From NCBI GenBank assembly GCA_018816865.1, contig JAHIUW010000016.1, positions 1 through 64,000 on the forward strand: a stretch of DNA of 64,000 nucleotides. Reading direction: 5' to 3'. Below the pieces are notes generated by a model. It was not told the origin of the DNA, did no database searches, and worked only from the letters and a program-made list of their open reading frames with translations. This DNA comes from Pseudomonadota bacterium (lineage in GTDB: Bacteria; Desulfobacterota; Desulfovibrionia; Desulfovibrionales; Desulfovibrionaceae). How positions within the stretch are numbered: the stretch's first letter is position 1; every line of letters starts with the position of its first letter. This document shows positions 9,174-18,700 of this stretch, one piece after another. The position numbers and the translations under genes are program-made.

Positions 9174-11750
9174 TCAATCCATGACAGCGGACAACCGGGT
9201 CTCAAGACTCAACCCGTGTTCGGATTCAGACCACGTCAAGCGCACCTGACCGCAGGTCCCGGTGTCCAGAACAGGCACCCCGCGCAGCCCCAGCGCAGCC
9301 AGGACCTCGGGATGCGGGAACCCCAGATGATTCAGGAAACCAGTGGCCGCCAGAGCCAGGCGCGGGGAACAGCGGGCATACAGCCCCGGGTGCAGGGCAT
9401 CGCGCGCACCGTGGTGCGGCAGCAGCAGGACGTCCGCCTCAAGGTCGGCGTCCGAGGCCAGCAACTCTTCCAGAGCCGGACCTTCGGCGTCTCCGGGGAT
9501 CAACACCAGCCCATGCCCGTGCCAAGTCAGGCGCAGCACCAGTGAACCGTCGTTGTTGCCCGCGTAACGCGCCGGATCCCGGGGATGCAGTACCTCCAGG
9601 TCCACGCCAGGGGCCAGTTCACGGCGCATGCCCGCCCCCCAGACCTCAACGGGCACGCCCCGCTCCTCCAGAATCCACCGCAGCTCATCCCCCTCCTCGC
9701 CCTCGGGCCAGCGACCGTTGTGGGCAAACCCCCTCACCGTGCAGTGCCGCAACGGATGCAGCAACCCCCGGTAATGGTCGTGATCCGGATGGCTGAGCAC
9801 CACCAGGTCCAGACGCGGCAGTCTGCCCCAGGCCACCTGGGGCGTGACCACGGCCCGGCCCACGTCAAAGGATTTGGACCAGGCCCCACCGCCGTCGATG
9901 AGCGCCCTGTGCCCACCCGGGGCCTCGATGAGCACGGCCTGCCCCTGGCCCACATCAAGCAAGGTCAGGCGCAGGACATCATCCGCACCCATCAGTCCCC
10001 GCTGCGCCACGGGCCAGAGCAGCAACCCAACGGCCAGGGCCACGCCGGCCCAGGCCGCCGGATGTCGGGTGCGCCACAGCACCAGCGCCCCCAGAACCAG
10101 AGCATACAGCCCCAGGATCTGCGGCCAGAGCAGGCGCATGGGCGTCAACACCGGCAGCAGGCCGGCCCCGTCCAGAGCCAGCACCCCACGGGCGCAAGCG
10201 TCTAACAGCCGGGCATCCAGAACCAGCAGGCCCTGCCCCAGCCAGGACAGCCCCGGCAAGGTGGACAGCAACGCACCCATCAGCCCGGCAGGCACGACGA
10301 ACATCCCCAGCAGCGGCAGCCAGAGCACATTGGTCCACAGACTCAGGGCCACCTGCCCGAAATACCAGCTGCTCAGCGGCAAGAGCGCCAACGTGGCCGC
10401 AAAACTCACGGCCAGCACTCCCAGCGCACTGCGCAGGATTGACCCGATGCCCAGCGATGCCCAGCGACCGATTCCGGCCCTGAATCCTTCCCCCGCCGGA
10501 GCCCCAGTCAAAGGGACACGCCGCTCACCCGGCAGGCGCACCTTGAGTATCAAACGCCACAGAGGAGGCCCCAGAATGGCGATGCCCGCCACCGCCACCA
10601 CGGAGAACTGCAGACGGATATCGAACAGGGACAGGGGTGAGGCCAGCAGGATCAGGGCCACGGCCACAAACAACCCATCCAGCAACGGGCGCTCGCGGTC
10701 CAGCCAGAGCATCAGGCCCCAGGTGGCCAGCATCAACGCCGCGCGCACCAGACTTGGCGAGGCTCCACCCAACCAGAGATAGAACCCCGCAAAAGGCATG
10801 GCCAGCAACACACCCAGCTTCAAGTACGGACAACGCAGATAGATGGCCGGACGCACCCGGCCCAACAGCCAGGCCAAACCGAAGCCCATGGCCGCAGCGA
10901 ACCCCAGGTGCAGCCCGGACAGGGCCAAGCTGTGCCCCAGGGCGGCGTCCTGCACCGCCGCATAGAGGTCCTCGTTCAGCAGCAGGCGGTCCCCCAGCAC
11001 CAGGGCCGCCAGCAGCGCACGGCCATGGGCGGCGGGTTCCCCGGACGCTTCCCAAAACGCGGACGAGTCCCTGACTTGCTCCTCGGGGCTTTCCAACTCT
11101 CCGACCACAGCCCGGCGCATGGCCTCATGCCAGCGCGCCAACACCCCGGGCGCAGGCCCGGACACCTCGGGATCGCCTTGCCCCCCATGGGTCCATCCCC
11201 GCTGAAAAACGCCTTGGCGACGCCAGTGGAACGCCGTGTCCCAGCCACCCTCATTGACATACCCGCGCACAGGGCGCACCCGCAGGCGCACACGAGCATC
11301 TTGCCCCACAACAGGGCGCACAAGCGGGGAATGCCAATTCCAGAGCAGCAGACCGGGGATCGGCCCCTGTTCACCGCTGTCCAGGACATACCGGGCTTCG
11401 GCCAGGAACACGCGCAACACCCCCCCTGGGCGGGACTCCACCTGTGCCACGCGGCCCAGGACCACGGCCGGTGTCCGCTCCAGCATCCAGGGGGCAGGCG
11501 ACGGCACAGGTCCGGGCAAGGCCCAGACGGCGTAGCCCCAGCCCGCAAGAAAACACGCGGCCACGACCACGCGGGCGCTTGTCCCCAGGCCCGAGGCCCG
11601 GGACAGCAGAAAGATCAGGATCAGGGAACAACAGGCGGGAACGGGAAAACACAGCCCCAGGATTCCGGCAGCCAAACCCAGGACGCCATACTGCCAGGGC
11701 AAAAGCCCCGGCGGGATGAGACGTCCCTGGTGCAGTTCGGTACGGTGCAT
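9174..11750 (-). CDS. comEC: ComEC/Rec2-family DNA uptake channel
   Basis: An 858-residue inner-membrane protein of the family that carries single-stranded DNA across the membrane during natural transformation. Order: two or three membrane helices and a DUF4131-like outer domain (residues 1 to about 210), the Competence membrane domain with HSLALSGLHLG near residue 275 and many further helices, then a cytoplasmic metallo-beta-lactamase domain from about residue 595 with LLDVGQGQAVLIE and LSHPDHDHYRG. The metal-binding His/Asp set looks complete, so nuclease function is possible. It lies 23 bases downstream of lpxB on the same strand. No other competence genes are in view. Confidence 0.9.
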   Translation of the reverse strand: MHRTELHQGRLIPPGLLPWQYGVLGLAAGILGLCFPVPACCSLILIFLLSRASGLGTSARVVVAACFLAGWGYAVWALPGPVPSPAPWMLERTPAVVLGRVAQVESRPGGVLRVFLAEARYVLDSGEQGPIPGLLLWNWHSPLVRPVVGQDARVRLRVRPVRGYVNEGGWDTAFHWRRQGVFQRGWTHGGQGDPEVSGPAPGVLARWHEAMRRAVVGELESPEEQVRDSSAFWEASGEPAAHGRALLAALVLGDRLLLNEDLYAAVQDAALGHSLALSGLHLGFAAAMGFGLAWLLGRVRPAIYLRCPYLKLGVLLAMPFAGFYLWLGGASPSLVRAALMLATWGLMLWLDRERPLLDGLFVAVALILLASPLSLFDIRLQFSVVAVAGIAILGPPLWRLILKVRLPGERRVPLTGAPAGEGFRAGIGRWASLGIGSILRSALGVLAVSFAATLALLPLSSWYFGQVALSLWTNVLWLPLLGMFVVPAGLMGALLSTLPGLSWLGQGLLVLDARLLDACARGVLALDGAGLLPVLTPMRLLWPQILGLYALVLGALVLWRTRHPAAWAGVALAVGLLLWPVAQRGLMGADDVLRLTLLDVGQGQAVLIEAPGGHRALIDGGGAWSKSFDVGRAVVTPQVAWGRLPRLDLVVLSHPDHDHYRGLLHPLRHCTVRGFAHNGRWPEGEEGDELRWILEERGVPVEVWGAGMRRELAPGVDLEVLHPRDPARYAGNNDGSLVLRLTWHGHGLVLIPGDAEGPALEELLASDADLEADVLLLPHHGARDALHPGLYARCSPRLALAATGFLNHLGFPHPEVLAALGLRGVPVLDTGTCGQVRLTWSESEHGLSLETRLSAVMD

Positions 11751-11772
11751 GGCCTTCCCCCAGGCTCTGCAA

Positions 11773-12918
11773 TCAGTTCAGGGCAGTAAGGGTCTCCAGG
11801 TCATCCAGGATGATGCCCACCGCACGGTCCGGGGCTCCAGGCTCGCCCACCAGCCCCGCCAGCCGCTCCAAACGGCTGTGCACGGCGGCCATGGCGGCCT
11901 CGTCCGTGAGCCAGGCCAGGGCCTTGTGCGCAATGGCCTCGCCGCTGACCTCCTCCTGGAGCAACTCCGGAAAGGCCTCCTCGCCCAGGATCAGGTTGGG
12001 CAGACTCATGAACTCCACCTTCACCAGAGCCCTGCCGATGCGATAGGACAGGGGCGAAATCTTATAGGCCACCACCGTGGGCGTCCCCAACAGCGCGGTT
12101 TCCAGAGTCACGGTGCCCGAGGCGGCCAGGATGACCTCGCACTGGCGCATGAAACGGTAACGGTCCTCGGGCGGCAGGATCTCCACCTCCAGGTCGTCGG
12201 GCAGATACGGGGCCAGTTTGGCCTCGCTCACGCCCGGGGCGCGCACCAGGGCGAAGCTGGCCTCGGGCAGGCGGGCCTTGATTCGCCGCGCAGCAGCCAC
12301 GAACTCCGGCAGCAGGGACTCGATTTCCCGGGTGCGACTGCCCGGCAGGATGCCCACCCGGCCCTTGATCCGAGGCACGGCGTCGAGCTCGTCCAAAGGG
12401 ATCTGGTCCATCAGCGGATGGCCGACAAAGTCGGCATCCAGCCCATGGGCGGCCAGAAAAGGCTTCTCAAAGGGCAGAATGCACAGCACCCGACGCACGA
12501 ACCGCTTCAGGAACTCCACGCGACCGGTGCGCCAGGCCCAGACCTGGGGGCAGATGTAATAGTAGACCGGAATGCCCAATCGCCGGGCCATGCGCGCCAC
12601 GAAAAAATTGAAGTCCGGCGAGTCGATGAGCACCACCGCGTCCGGGCGTTCCTCTTTCAGACGCAGATACAGCCTACGCATCAGTCCCAGAACCCGGGGC
12701 AGATGCGCCAGGACCTCAAACAGCCCCAGCAGCGACAACTCGCTGATATTGAATTCCTCCTGGAATCCGGCCTCGGCCATGGCCGAGCCGCCCATGCCCA
12801 GGCAGCGTACGTTCGAAGCCCTGCGTCTCAGGGCCTTGACCAGCAACGCCCCGTGCAGATCTCCCGACACCTCTCCCGCGTTGATCCAGATTCGATTGGC
12901 TTTTTTTGCTTTATTCAT
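11773..12918 (-). CDS. lpxB: Lipid-A-disaccharide synthase
   Basis: A GT19 glycosyltransferase that joins lipid X and UDP-2,3-diacylglucosamine to form the lipid A disaccharide at the inner membrane. It has the family start WINAGEVSGDLHGALLVKAL, LIDSPDFNFFVAR, YYICPQVWAWR and the LPGSRTREIE motif near residue 205, with a C-terminal ASGTVTLETALLGTPTVVAYK. The frame runs to 12990, but the ATG at 12918 places the GEVSGD motif where other LpxB proteins have it. The ribosome site there is weak. It shares a promoter region with the divergent dehydrogenase gene and is followed by comEC. Confidence 0.92.
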   Translation of the reverse strand: MNKAKKANRIWINAGEVSGDLHGALLVKALRRRASNVRCLGMGGSAMAEAGFQEEFNISELSLLGLFEVLAHLPRVLGLMRRLYLRLKEERPDAVVLIDSPDFNFFVARMARRLGIPVYYYICPQVWAWRTGRVEFLKRFVRRVLCILPFEKPFLAAHGLDADFVGHPLMDQIPLDELDAVPRIKGRVGILPGSRTREIESLLPEFVAAARRIKARLPEASFALVRAPGVSEAKLAPYLPDDLEVEILPPEDRYRFMRQCEVILAASGTVTLETALLGTPTVVAYKISPLSYRIGRALVKVEFMSLPNLILGEEAFPELLQEEVSGEAIAHKALAWLTDEAAMAAVHSRLERLAGLVGEPGAPDRAVGIILDDLETLTALN

Positions 12919-13056
12919 GCTGTCCGGGGGCGTATTGAGGTTTTGGCAGACGCGGCAAAATATGTTAGTCGCCACGCGAACGTAAGCCAATCATCGGCCG
13001 GAAGCAACGGGGACTCCCCCCCGGCCATAAGATCATACCCCCCAAGGAATACCGCC

Positions 13057-13998
13057 ATGAGCAACAAGAACAACATCATGAACGTCGGCGTCATCGGGCT
13101 GGGCTGGATGGGCAAGCTGCACCTGCGCGTCTACTCCGAGCTGGCCGGCGTCAATGTCGTGGGCGTCATGGACTCGGATCAGACAGCGCTGACCGAGGTC
13201 AGGGAACGCTTCGGCGTCCCGACCTTCGACAACCTGGACGAACTGCTGGCCCAGCCCCTGGATGCCGTAAGCGTCTGCGTGCCCACCGTGTATCATCTGC
13301 CCGTAGGGCTGAAGGTCATGGAGGCCGGTGTGCCGCTGCTCATCGAAAAGCCCCTGGCCGCTTCGGCCGCCGAGGGCCGCCAGTTGCTGGACAAGGCCCG
13401 CGAGAAAAATCTGCCCCTGATGGTGGGCCACATCGAGCGCTTCAACCCCGCCGTGCGCCGGGTCAAGGAACTGGTGGAGGACAACGGCGTCATCTCCATC
13501 CAGATCGAGCGCGTGGGTCCCTACCCACCACGCATCCAGGACGTAGGCGTGATGCGCGACCTGGGCTCCCACGACATCGACTTGGTACGTTTCATCACCG
13601 GCTCGGAATACAAGCACGCCTTTGCCGTGACCTCGACCACCATCGGCAAACACGAAGACACCGCACTGATCACCGCGGAGATGGAAAATGGGGTCCTGGC
13701 CCACATCAACACCAACTGGGTCACCCCATACAAATCGCGCTTCATCCATATCGCCACCAAGGACCGCTACATCGCCGCCGACCTGATCACTCAGCAGGTC
13801 AAGGCCTACAGCAAGTTCGAAGGCTACGACGCCCACTATTCCATCAAGGAATGGCCCGTGATGTACCGCGAGCCCGTGGTGGAAGAACTGAAGGCCTTCC
13901 TGGCGGCCGTAAAGGACGGCACCCCCGTGCCCATCAGCGGCGAGGACGGCCTGATCGTCCTGGAGACCATCGAACGCCTGGAGCAGTGCGCCGGCTAG
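13057..13998 (+). CDS. Gfo/Idh/MocA-family oxidoreductase
   Basis: An NAD(P)-dependent sugar or nucleotide-sugar dehydrogenase, 313 residues. The N-terminal Rossmann domain has VGVIGLGWMGKLH, and the catalytic EKP motif appears as LLIEKPLAAS near residue 97, followed by the family C-terminal domain with DLGSHDIDLVRF. The ATG at 13057 follows AAGGA. Placement opposite lpxB suggests a role in envelope sugar synthesis. One known precedent is GnnA, which oxidises UDP-GlcNAc for amide-linked lipid A, but its partner aminotransferase GnnB is not in this window, so this remains a guess. Confidence 0.85.
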   Translation: MSNKNNIMNVGVIGLGWMGKLHLRVYSELAGVNVVGVMDSDQTALTEVRERFGVPTFDNLDELLAQPLDAVSVCVPTVYHLPVGLKVMEAGVPLLIEKPLAASAAEGRQLLDKAREKNLPLMVGHIERFNPAVRRVKELVEDNGVISIQIERVGPYPPRIQDVGVMRDLGSHDIDLVRFITGSEYKHAFAVTSTTIGKHEDTALITAEMENGVLAHINTNWVTPYKSRFIHIATKDRYIAADLITQQVKAYSKFEGYDAHYSIKEWPVMYREPVVEELKAFLAAVKDGTPVPISGEDGLIVLETIERLEQCAG

Positions 13999-14022
13999 CC
14001 GCACTTGCCCCCACAGCAAATC

Positions 14023-14056
14023 AAAGGCCCCGGTCCGATGGACCGGGGCCTTTTTC
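14023..14056 (+). terminator. Terminator after the dehydrogenase gene
   Basis: A near-perfect stem pairs GGCCCCGGTC with GACCGGGGCC (14026-14050) and is followed by TTTTT. The reverse strand also shows AAA next to the stem but has a poorer T-run, so it mainly serves the plus strand. Confidence 0.9.
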
Positions 14057-14242
14057 CTAGACAGAAACCTGACTCAGGCCTCCTCCTCTCCCAACGGATG
14101 GATCGGCATGAATAGGCACCATGTTCACGCGTTTCGTCTCATCATGCCTTCGGCTTTTGACGAAATCAGCGTTGGGAAAGATTAGGGGGAAAAGGGCACG
14201 GCCCCGGAGGGGAAGGCAGAGAAGGGCGGTATGTCCTGGCTA

Positions 14243-15277
14243 TCAGTCCGTATTCCGGCAAGCCCAGACTTCGTCCGCAGTCATTTCCACGCCTTCAAGA
14301 GTGACCGTAGTGCCATTAAAGGAGAGGATCGTATTCCCGTTGTTGGTAGCAACCTTCAGATCACTTTGGGATAATCCGGAAAATTCAAACGTGTCGGTTC
14401 CCGGGGTGAAGTCCGTGATGGTATCCGAGCCTTCATTCGCGCCAAACACGAAGACGTCACTGCCAGCGCCACCTGTGAGGAGGTCATTGCCACTGCCGCC
14501 ATGCATTGTGTCGTTGCCATCGCCGCCAGTCATAGTGTCGTCCCAGCTACCGCCGTCCATGTAGTCGTTGCCAGCGCCGCCACTCATCGTGTCGTTGTGA
14601 GATCCGCCATTCATTATGTCGTCGCCAGCGTCGCCATTCATTATGTCGTCGCCAGATCCGCCATACATTATGTCGCTGCCAGAGCCGCCAGACATTGTGT
14701 CTTCTTGAGAACCACCATCCATAGTGTCGTTGCCAAGGCCGCCAATCATTGTGTCGAAGCCAGAGCCACCATACATCATATCATTGCCAGAACCTCCATC
14801 CATATAGTCGCTTTGACAGCTACCATCTTCACTGTCTGCATGCTTTAAACCGCCGTACATTGTATCATTGCCTGAGCCTCCATACAGGTCGTCGTGTCCG
14901 TCCCCGCCCTGCATTGAATCATCACCATTTAGGCCAAAAAGTGTATCGTGGCCAGCACCACCTTCTAAGTAGTTACTGCCAAAAAAATAATCATCGATTA
15001 AAACATCGTCATCTCCTCCAAATACTGTATTATCACCAATACTACAGACCTTTCCGCCGATCACCGCTTCCAACTCCTGATCAGACAATTCCCTCTCGGG
15101 AGAGGTCATGACCTGGCGAATGTCCTCAACACTCACACACAGACCACGCGCCTTGCCGTATTTCTGGATCTCGGTAACCAGTACTTCCCGCGAGGGGATG
15201 CCCGTCAATTGGGATAGAAAATCAGAGTCGTCCATAAGTTGTGCGTACAGAGTGCGAGCGTTGGTCGATGTGGGCAT
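14243..15277 (-). CDS. RTX calcium-binding repeat protein with Nif11-type double-glycine leader
   Basis: A 344-residue protein in three parts. Residues 1-75 resemble a Nif11/NHLP leader: a helical stretch with DDSDFLSQLTGIPSREVLV, then the pre-cleavage block ELSDQELEAVIGG, ending in Gly-Gly at 74-75. Residues from about 90 to 270 are some 18 to 20 GGxGxDxxx nonapeptides that should form a calcium-bound beta roll. The C-terminus has DVFVFGANEGSDTITDFTPGTDTFEF, the usual end of type I secretion substrates. The double-glycine leader predicts cleavage by a C39-peptidase ABC exporter, whereas ordinary RTX proteins use an uncleaved C-terminal signal. I start at 15277 because AAGGA lies eight bases ahead; the ATG at 15283 is almost on top of it. 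No exporter gene is near. Function is unknown; adhesin, matrix protein or carrier are options. Confidence 0.8.
   Translation of the reverse strand: MPTSTNARTLYAQLMDDSDFLSQLTGIPSREVLVTEIQKYGKARGLCVSVEDIRQVMTSPERELSDQELEAVIGGKVCSIGDNTVFGGDDDVLIDDYFFGSNYLEGGAGHDTLFGLNGDDSMQGGDGHDDLYGGSGNDTMYGGLKHADSEDGSCQSDYMDGGSGNDMMYGGSGFDTMIGGLGNDTMDGGSQEDTMSGGSGSDIMYGGSGDDIMNGDAGDDIMNGGSHNDTMSGGAGNDYMDGGSWDDTMTGGDGNDTMHGGSGNDLLTGGAGSDVFVFGANEGSDTITDFTPGTDTFEFSGLSQSDLKVATNNGNTILSFNGTTVTLEGVEMTADEVWACRNTD
14445..14950 (-). repeat. 27-base tandem repeats encoding RTX nonapeptides
   Basis: This stretch is built from degenerate 27-base units (GGN-rich, encoding G-G-x-G-x-D-x-[ILM]-x). Many units include methionine codons, giving D-T/I-M, which is less usual than the common leucine or isoleucine. 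Repeat number can change by recombination. A short non-repeat insert encoding LKHADSEDGSCQS breaks the array near 14830. Confidence 0.85.
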
Positions 15278-15283
15278 GGACAT

Positions 15284-15706
15284 TTTCCTTGTAGAACGAG
15301 CTGTTGAACTTCAGGAATTGAATCTCATTAACCTACAGACGCCGTGGCGGACAAAATAGTTTCAAAAATCAAAAAATAGTTATTCATGAAACGTAACATC
15401 CTTATTTCACTGTAATTTAATCGACTTGGTATCAAGAGCAATAATCATCTTGCTCTATGCCCTGTCAATGCTTTTAGGTAGGCTCGCTCTCCATCAAGGC
15501 CATCACGACTTGCGTCGTAGGGGAAAAGACAGGCAGACGGTTGGTCTACAACGTCCGGGTCGCCGCCAGGGGCAAGAGGACACGGCAAGGTGTTTTGAAA
15601 TCTAGCATTAGTAGGAGGCGGGGCAAAAGAACGCTGAGTCGGATGAGCCAAATTGAAGAGGCCTCTGCCGCTCGGACCGGGGCCTTTTCTTGCGCACCGG
15701 GCTGAA
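15284..15706. other. Gene-free gap: promoter side of the RTX gene, downstream side of the kinase
   Basis: The part 15300-15450 is strongly AT-rich and would hold the leftward promoter of the RTX gene. No clear -35/-10 pair stands out. The part 15450-15706 is GC-richer and lies downstream of the kinase. A weak hairpin with GGCC arms near 15655-15690 may end that transcript. A 170-codon open frame here is out of frame with the kinase and has no family features. Confidence 0.5.
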
Positions 15707-18700
15707 TCAAGGCTCATCCACCTCCAACGAGCGAACCGGCAGGCGAATGATGAACGTGGTGCCATGCCCGGGAGCCGACTCCACGCTGAACTCGCCACCG
15801 TGCTTGGTGGTGATGATGAAATACGACACCGACAGGCCCAGTCCCGTCCCTTCTCCGGCCTCCTTGGTGGTGAAAAACGGCTCGAAGACCCGTTTGCGAG
15901 TGGCCGCATCCATGCCGGGACCGTTGTCTTCAACCTCGATGCGCACCCAGTCGCCATCCCGGCGGGTGCGTAGCGTGATCTGCGGCCAAAGGGACTCGTC
16001 GCCTTCCTTGGGCAGGGCCTGGGCCGCGTTCCGCAAGAGGTTCAGCAGGACCTGCTCGATCTCGGAGGGCGTACAGCTGATCGCGGGCAACGTGGGATCG
16101 AAGTCTCTCTTGATCCTGATGTTGCGAAAATCATAGCTCTTTTTGAGACCATAATCCTTGGAAGCCAGTTCCACAGTGGTGTTGAGCAGGTTCGCCATAT
16201 CCACCCGGGTCTTCTCCGAGGCGCTACGGCGGCTGAATTCCAGCATGTTGGTCACGATCTCTGCCGCGCGCAGACCTGAATCCCTGATGCCCTCGATCAT
16301 GGAGAGGATCTTGCGCCGCTCAAGATATTCCCTGATCTTGGACAAGGGCACGCCCGTCTTCTCGGAGGCCTCGATATTGCCGGGGAGTTCGTCGGAAACC
16401 CGCCGGAGAATATTCTGCACGGCCTGCAGGATACCCCCCAGGGGATTGTTGATCTCATGGGCCATGCCCGCAGCCAGACCACCCACCGACATCATCTTCT
16501 CAGTCTGGACCATCATCTCTTCCATGCGCACCCGATCGGTGATGTCATCCACGCGCATCACCGCCTGCTCACCATCGCTCGTGCCACCCACCAGGGGGTA
16601 GACCATCACGTCCTCATAGCGGACCTGGCCATCAACCTCGCGCACGACCTTGGGCAGATGCTGCGGCATACGCATATTCATGGCCCGCTGGAACACCTCG
16701 GAATAGGGCTGGGTCTCGGGAAACACCTCGGACAGACAGAGGGTGTCCGTCTTGACCCCGGGCAGGCCCAACTGCCGCACGGCGGCAGAATTCCAATTGG
16801 TGATGTGGCCGCGCCTGTCCAGGCCGATCACGGCCGAAGGCATGGAGTCGATGACGTCCTTGACGTAGCGATTGACGCCCAGGATCTTCTCCTCGGCCAT
16901 CTTTCTGTCGTGGATATCCTCCAAAATCCCCTCGAAGTGATCGACTTGCCCCTGTTCATCGAGGATGGCGCGCGCATGCAGCGCCCCCCAGCGCTGGCCC
17001 CGCTCCCGACAGTTGAACAGCACCTCAAACCCGGAGACCCGGTTTTTCTCCCGCATTGCAACCACGAACCTGTCGCGCACTGCAGGGTCGGCATAATGCT
17101 GAACCCGCATGTCCTTGACCTCCCGCATGAGCTGTTCTGCGGATTCGTACCCGAAAAACCTGGCGAAGGCCGGATTGGCTCCCAGAATCCGGCCGTCTGG
17201 GGTGCTCTGGAAGATGCCCTCCGTGGCGTTTTCAAAGATACCCCGGTAATTGCTCTCGGCCGCCGCCAATTCCTTCTCGGTCCGCCTGCGTTCGGCGACC
17301 TCTTCCACCAGTTGACGGTTGGCCTGGATCAACTCATCCGCATGATTCTTGAGCAGAACTTCACGCTCCTGATAGTAATCGATGCGCTTGGCCAGATCCT
17401 CGGGCGACAATTTCAGGTCCGCCAGAATGCAGGCATAGACCTCCGACAGCTCCATGGTCTCCCGGGTGGAATACAGACTGCCTTCGCGCAGGGTCTTGTA
17501 GGCGGCAGCGGAACCGATCACCCCGGCGAGCACCCGCTCAGCCTCGGCATACAGGGCCATCAATTGCCGGATGTTGACCAACTCCATGCCTTCCAAACCG
17601 GCGGCCGCCGCGCAACGCTTGGACAGTTCCACGGCCTTGTGCGCCGGATAATAGGCTGAGAACTGGCGCGCCATGAGTCGGCGCTTGTCCTCCAGACTGA
17701 TATGCGAGTCCCATGTTCTCCCCTCCCCCCCGGACTCATCGCACCCGACCACGTCTCCCAATGATCGCGGCGCCCTTTCCTCCTGAGGCTCGCCCATGAA
17801 CACCGAAACCGCCCCATACAGCCCGGCATTGAGCAGCATGGACCAGAACAGGGTGTGGGTCAGCGGGTCCAGGACCTCCAGGCCCTGCAGGGCCTCGGGC
17901 CGCAGCCAGGCCAACCCGAACGGCCCGACTTCCAGGAGGCTCGCCGCCAACCAACCGCTGCGCACAAAGGCGGGGATCAGCACTGTCCAACCCCAGACGA
18001 CAAACCCCGCCCCCAGCCCGACAAGGGCACCCTCCCGGGTCCCTCCCTTCCAGAAAAGACCGCCCAAAACAACGGGGGCGAATTGGAAGGCCGCAGCAAA
18101 GGAGATGATCCCCATGTTCACGAGGATATAGGAATCGCCGACCATGACGTTGAAGGCGTAGCCAAGGCCCAAAAACACGATGACCACGGCCCAGCGCCCC
18201 TGCAGCAGAAAACGTCTGAAGATATTGAGCCGGGGGAACAGATCCAGCGCGGGCAGCAACAGGTGGTTGGTGATCATCGTGGCCAAGGTCACGGTGCTGA
18301 TGACGATCATGCTCATCCCGGCGGACAGCCCTCCGAGGAAGGCCAGAATGCCCAACCATCCTGCACCGCTCATGAACGGCAGCCGCAACACAAAGGAATC
18401 CGCCGCTTCGCGGGGCAGGCCATAGACCAGCCCTCCCAGGGCGATGGGCATCACAAAGAGCTGGAGCACAAAGACATAGAGGGGGAACAGCCACATGGCC
18501 GTCAGGATGTGCCGTTCGTCGGAATTCTCGACCACGGCCACATGGAACTGCCGGGGCAGGAGCAGCCCGGCGAACATGGTCAGAAAAAGCATGCTGACCC
18601 AGGTCATGTAGGCGCTGGAGCTGCCGTCCCCCACCCCCAGGAGCACCTCGAAGGGCAGCTCCTCGACGCGGGCGTAGATGTCGTCCAGTCCATCGAACAG

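Noticed and set aside
14445-14950. Possible CRISPR array from regular repeats
   Set aside because: The 27-base units are contiguous, degenerate and encode RTX nonapeptides; there are no unique spacers.
15445-15957. 170-codon frame below the kinase
   Set aside because: It overlaps the kinase's ATPase end in another frame, and its residue make-up is that of a shadow.
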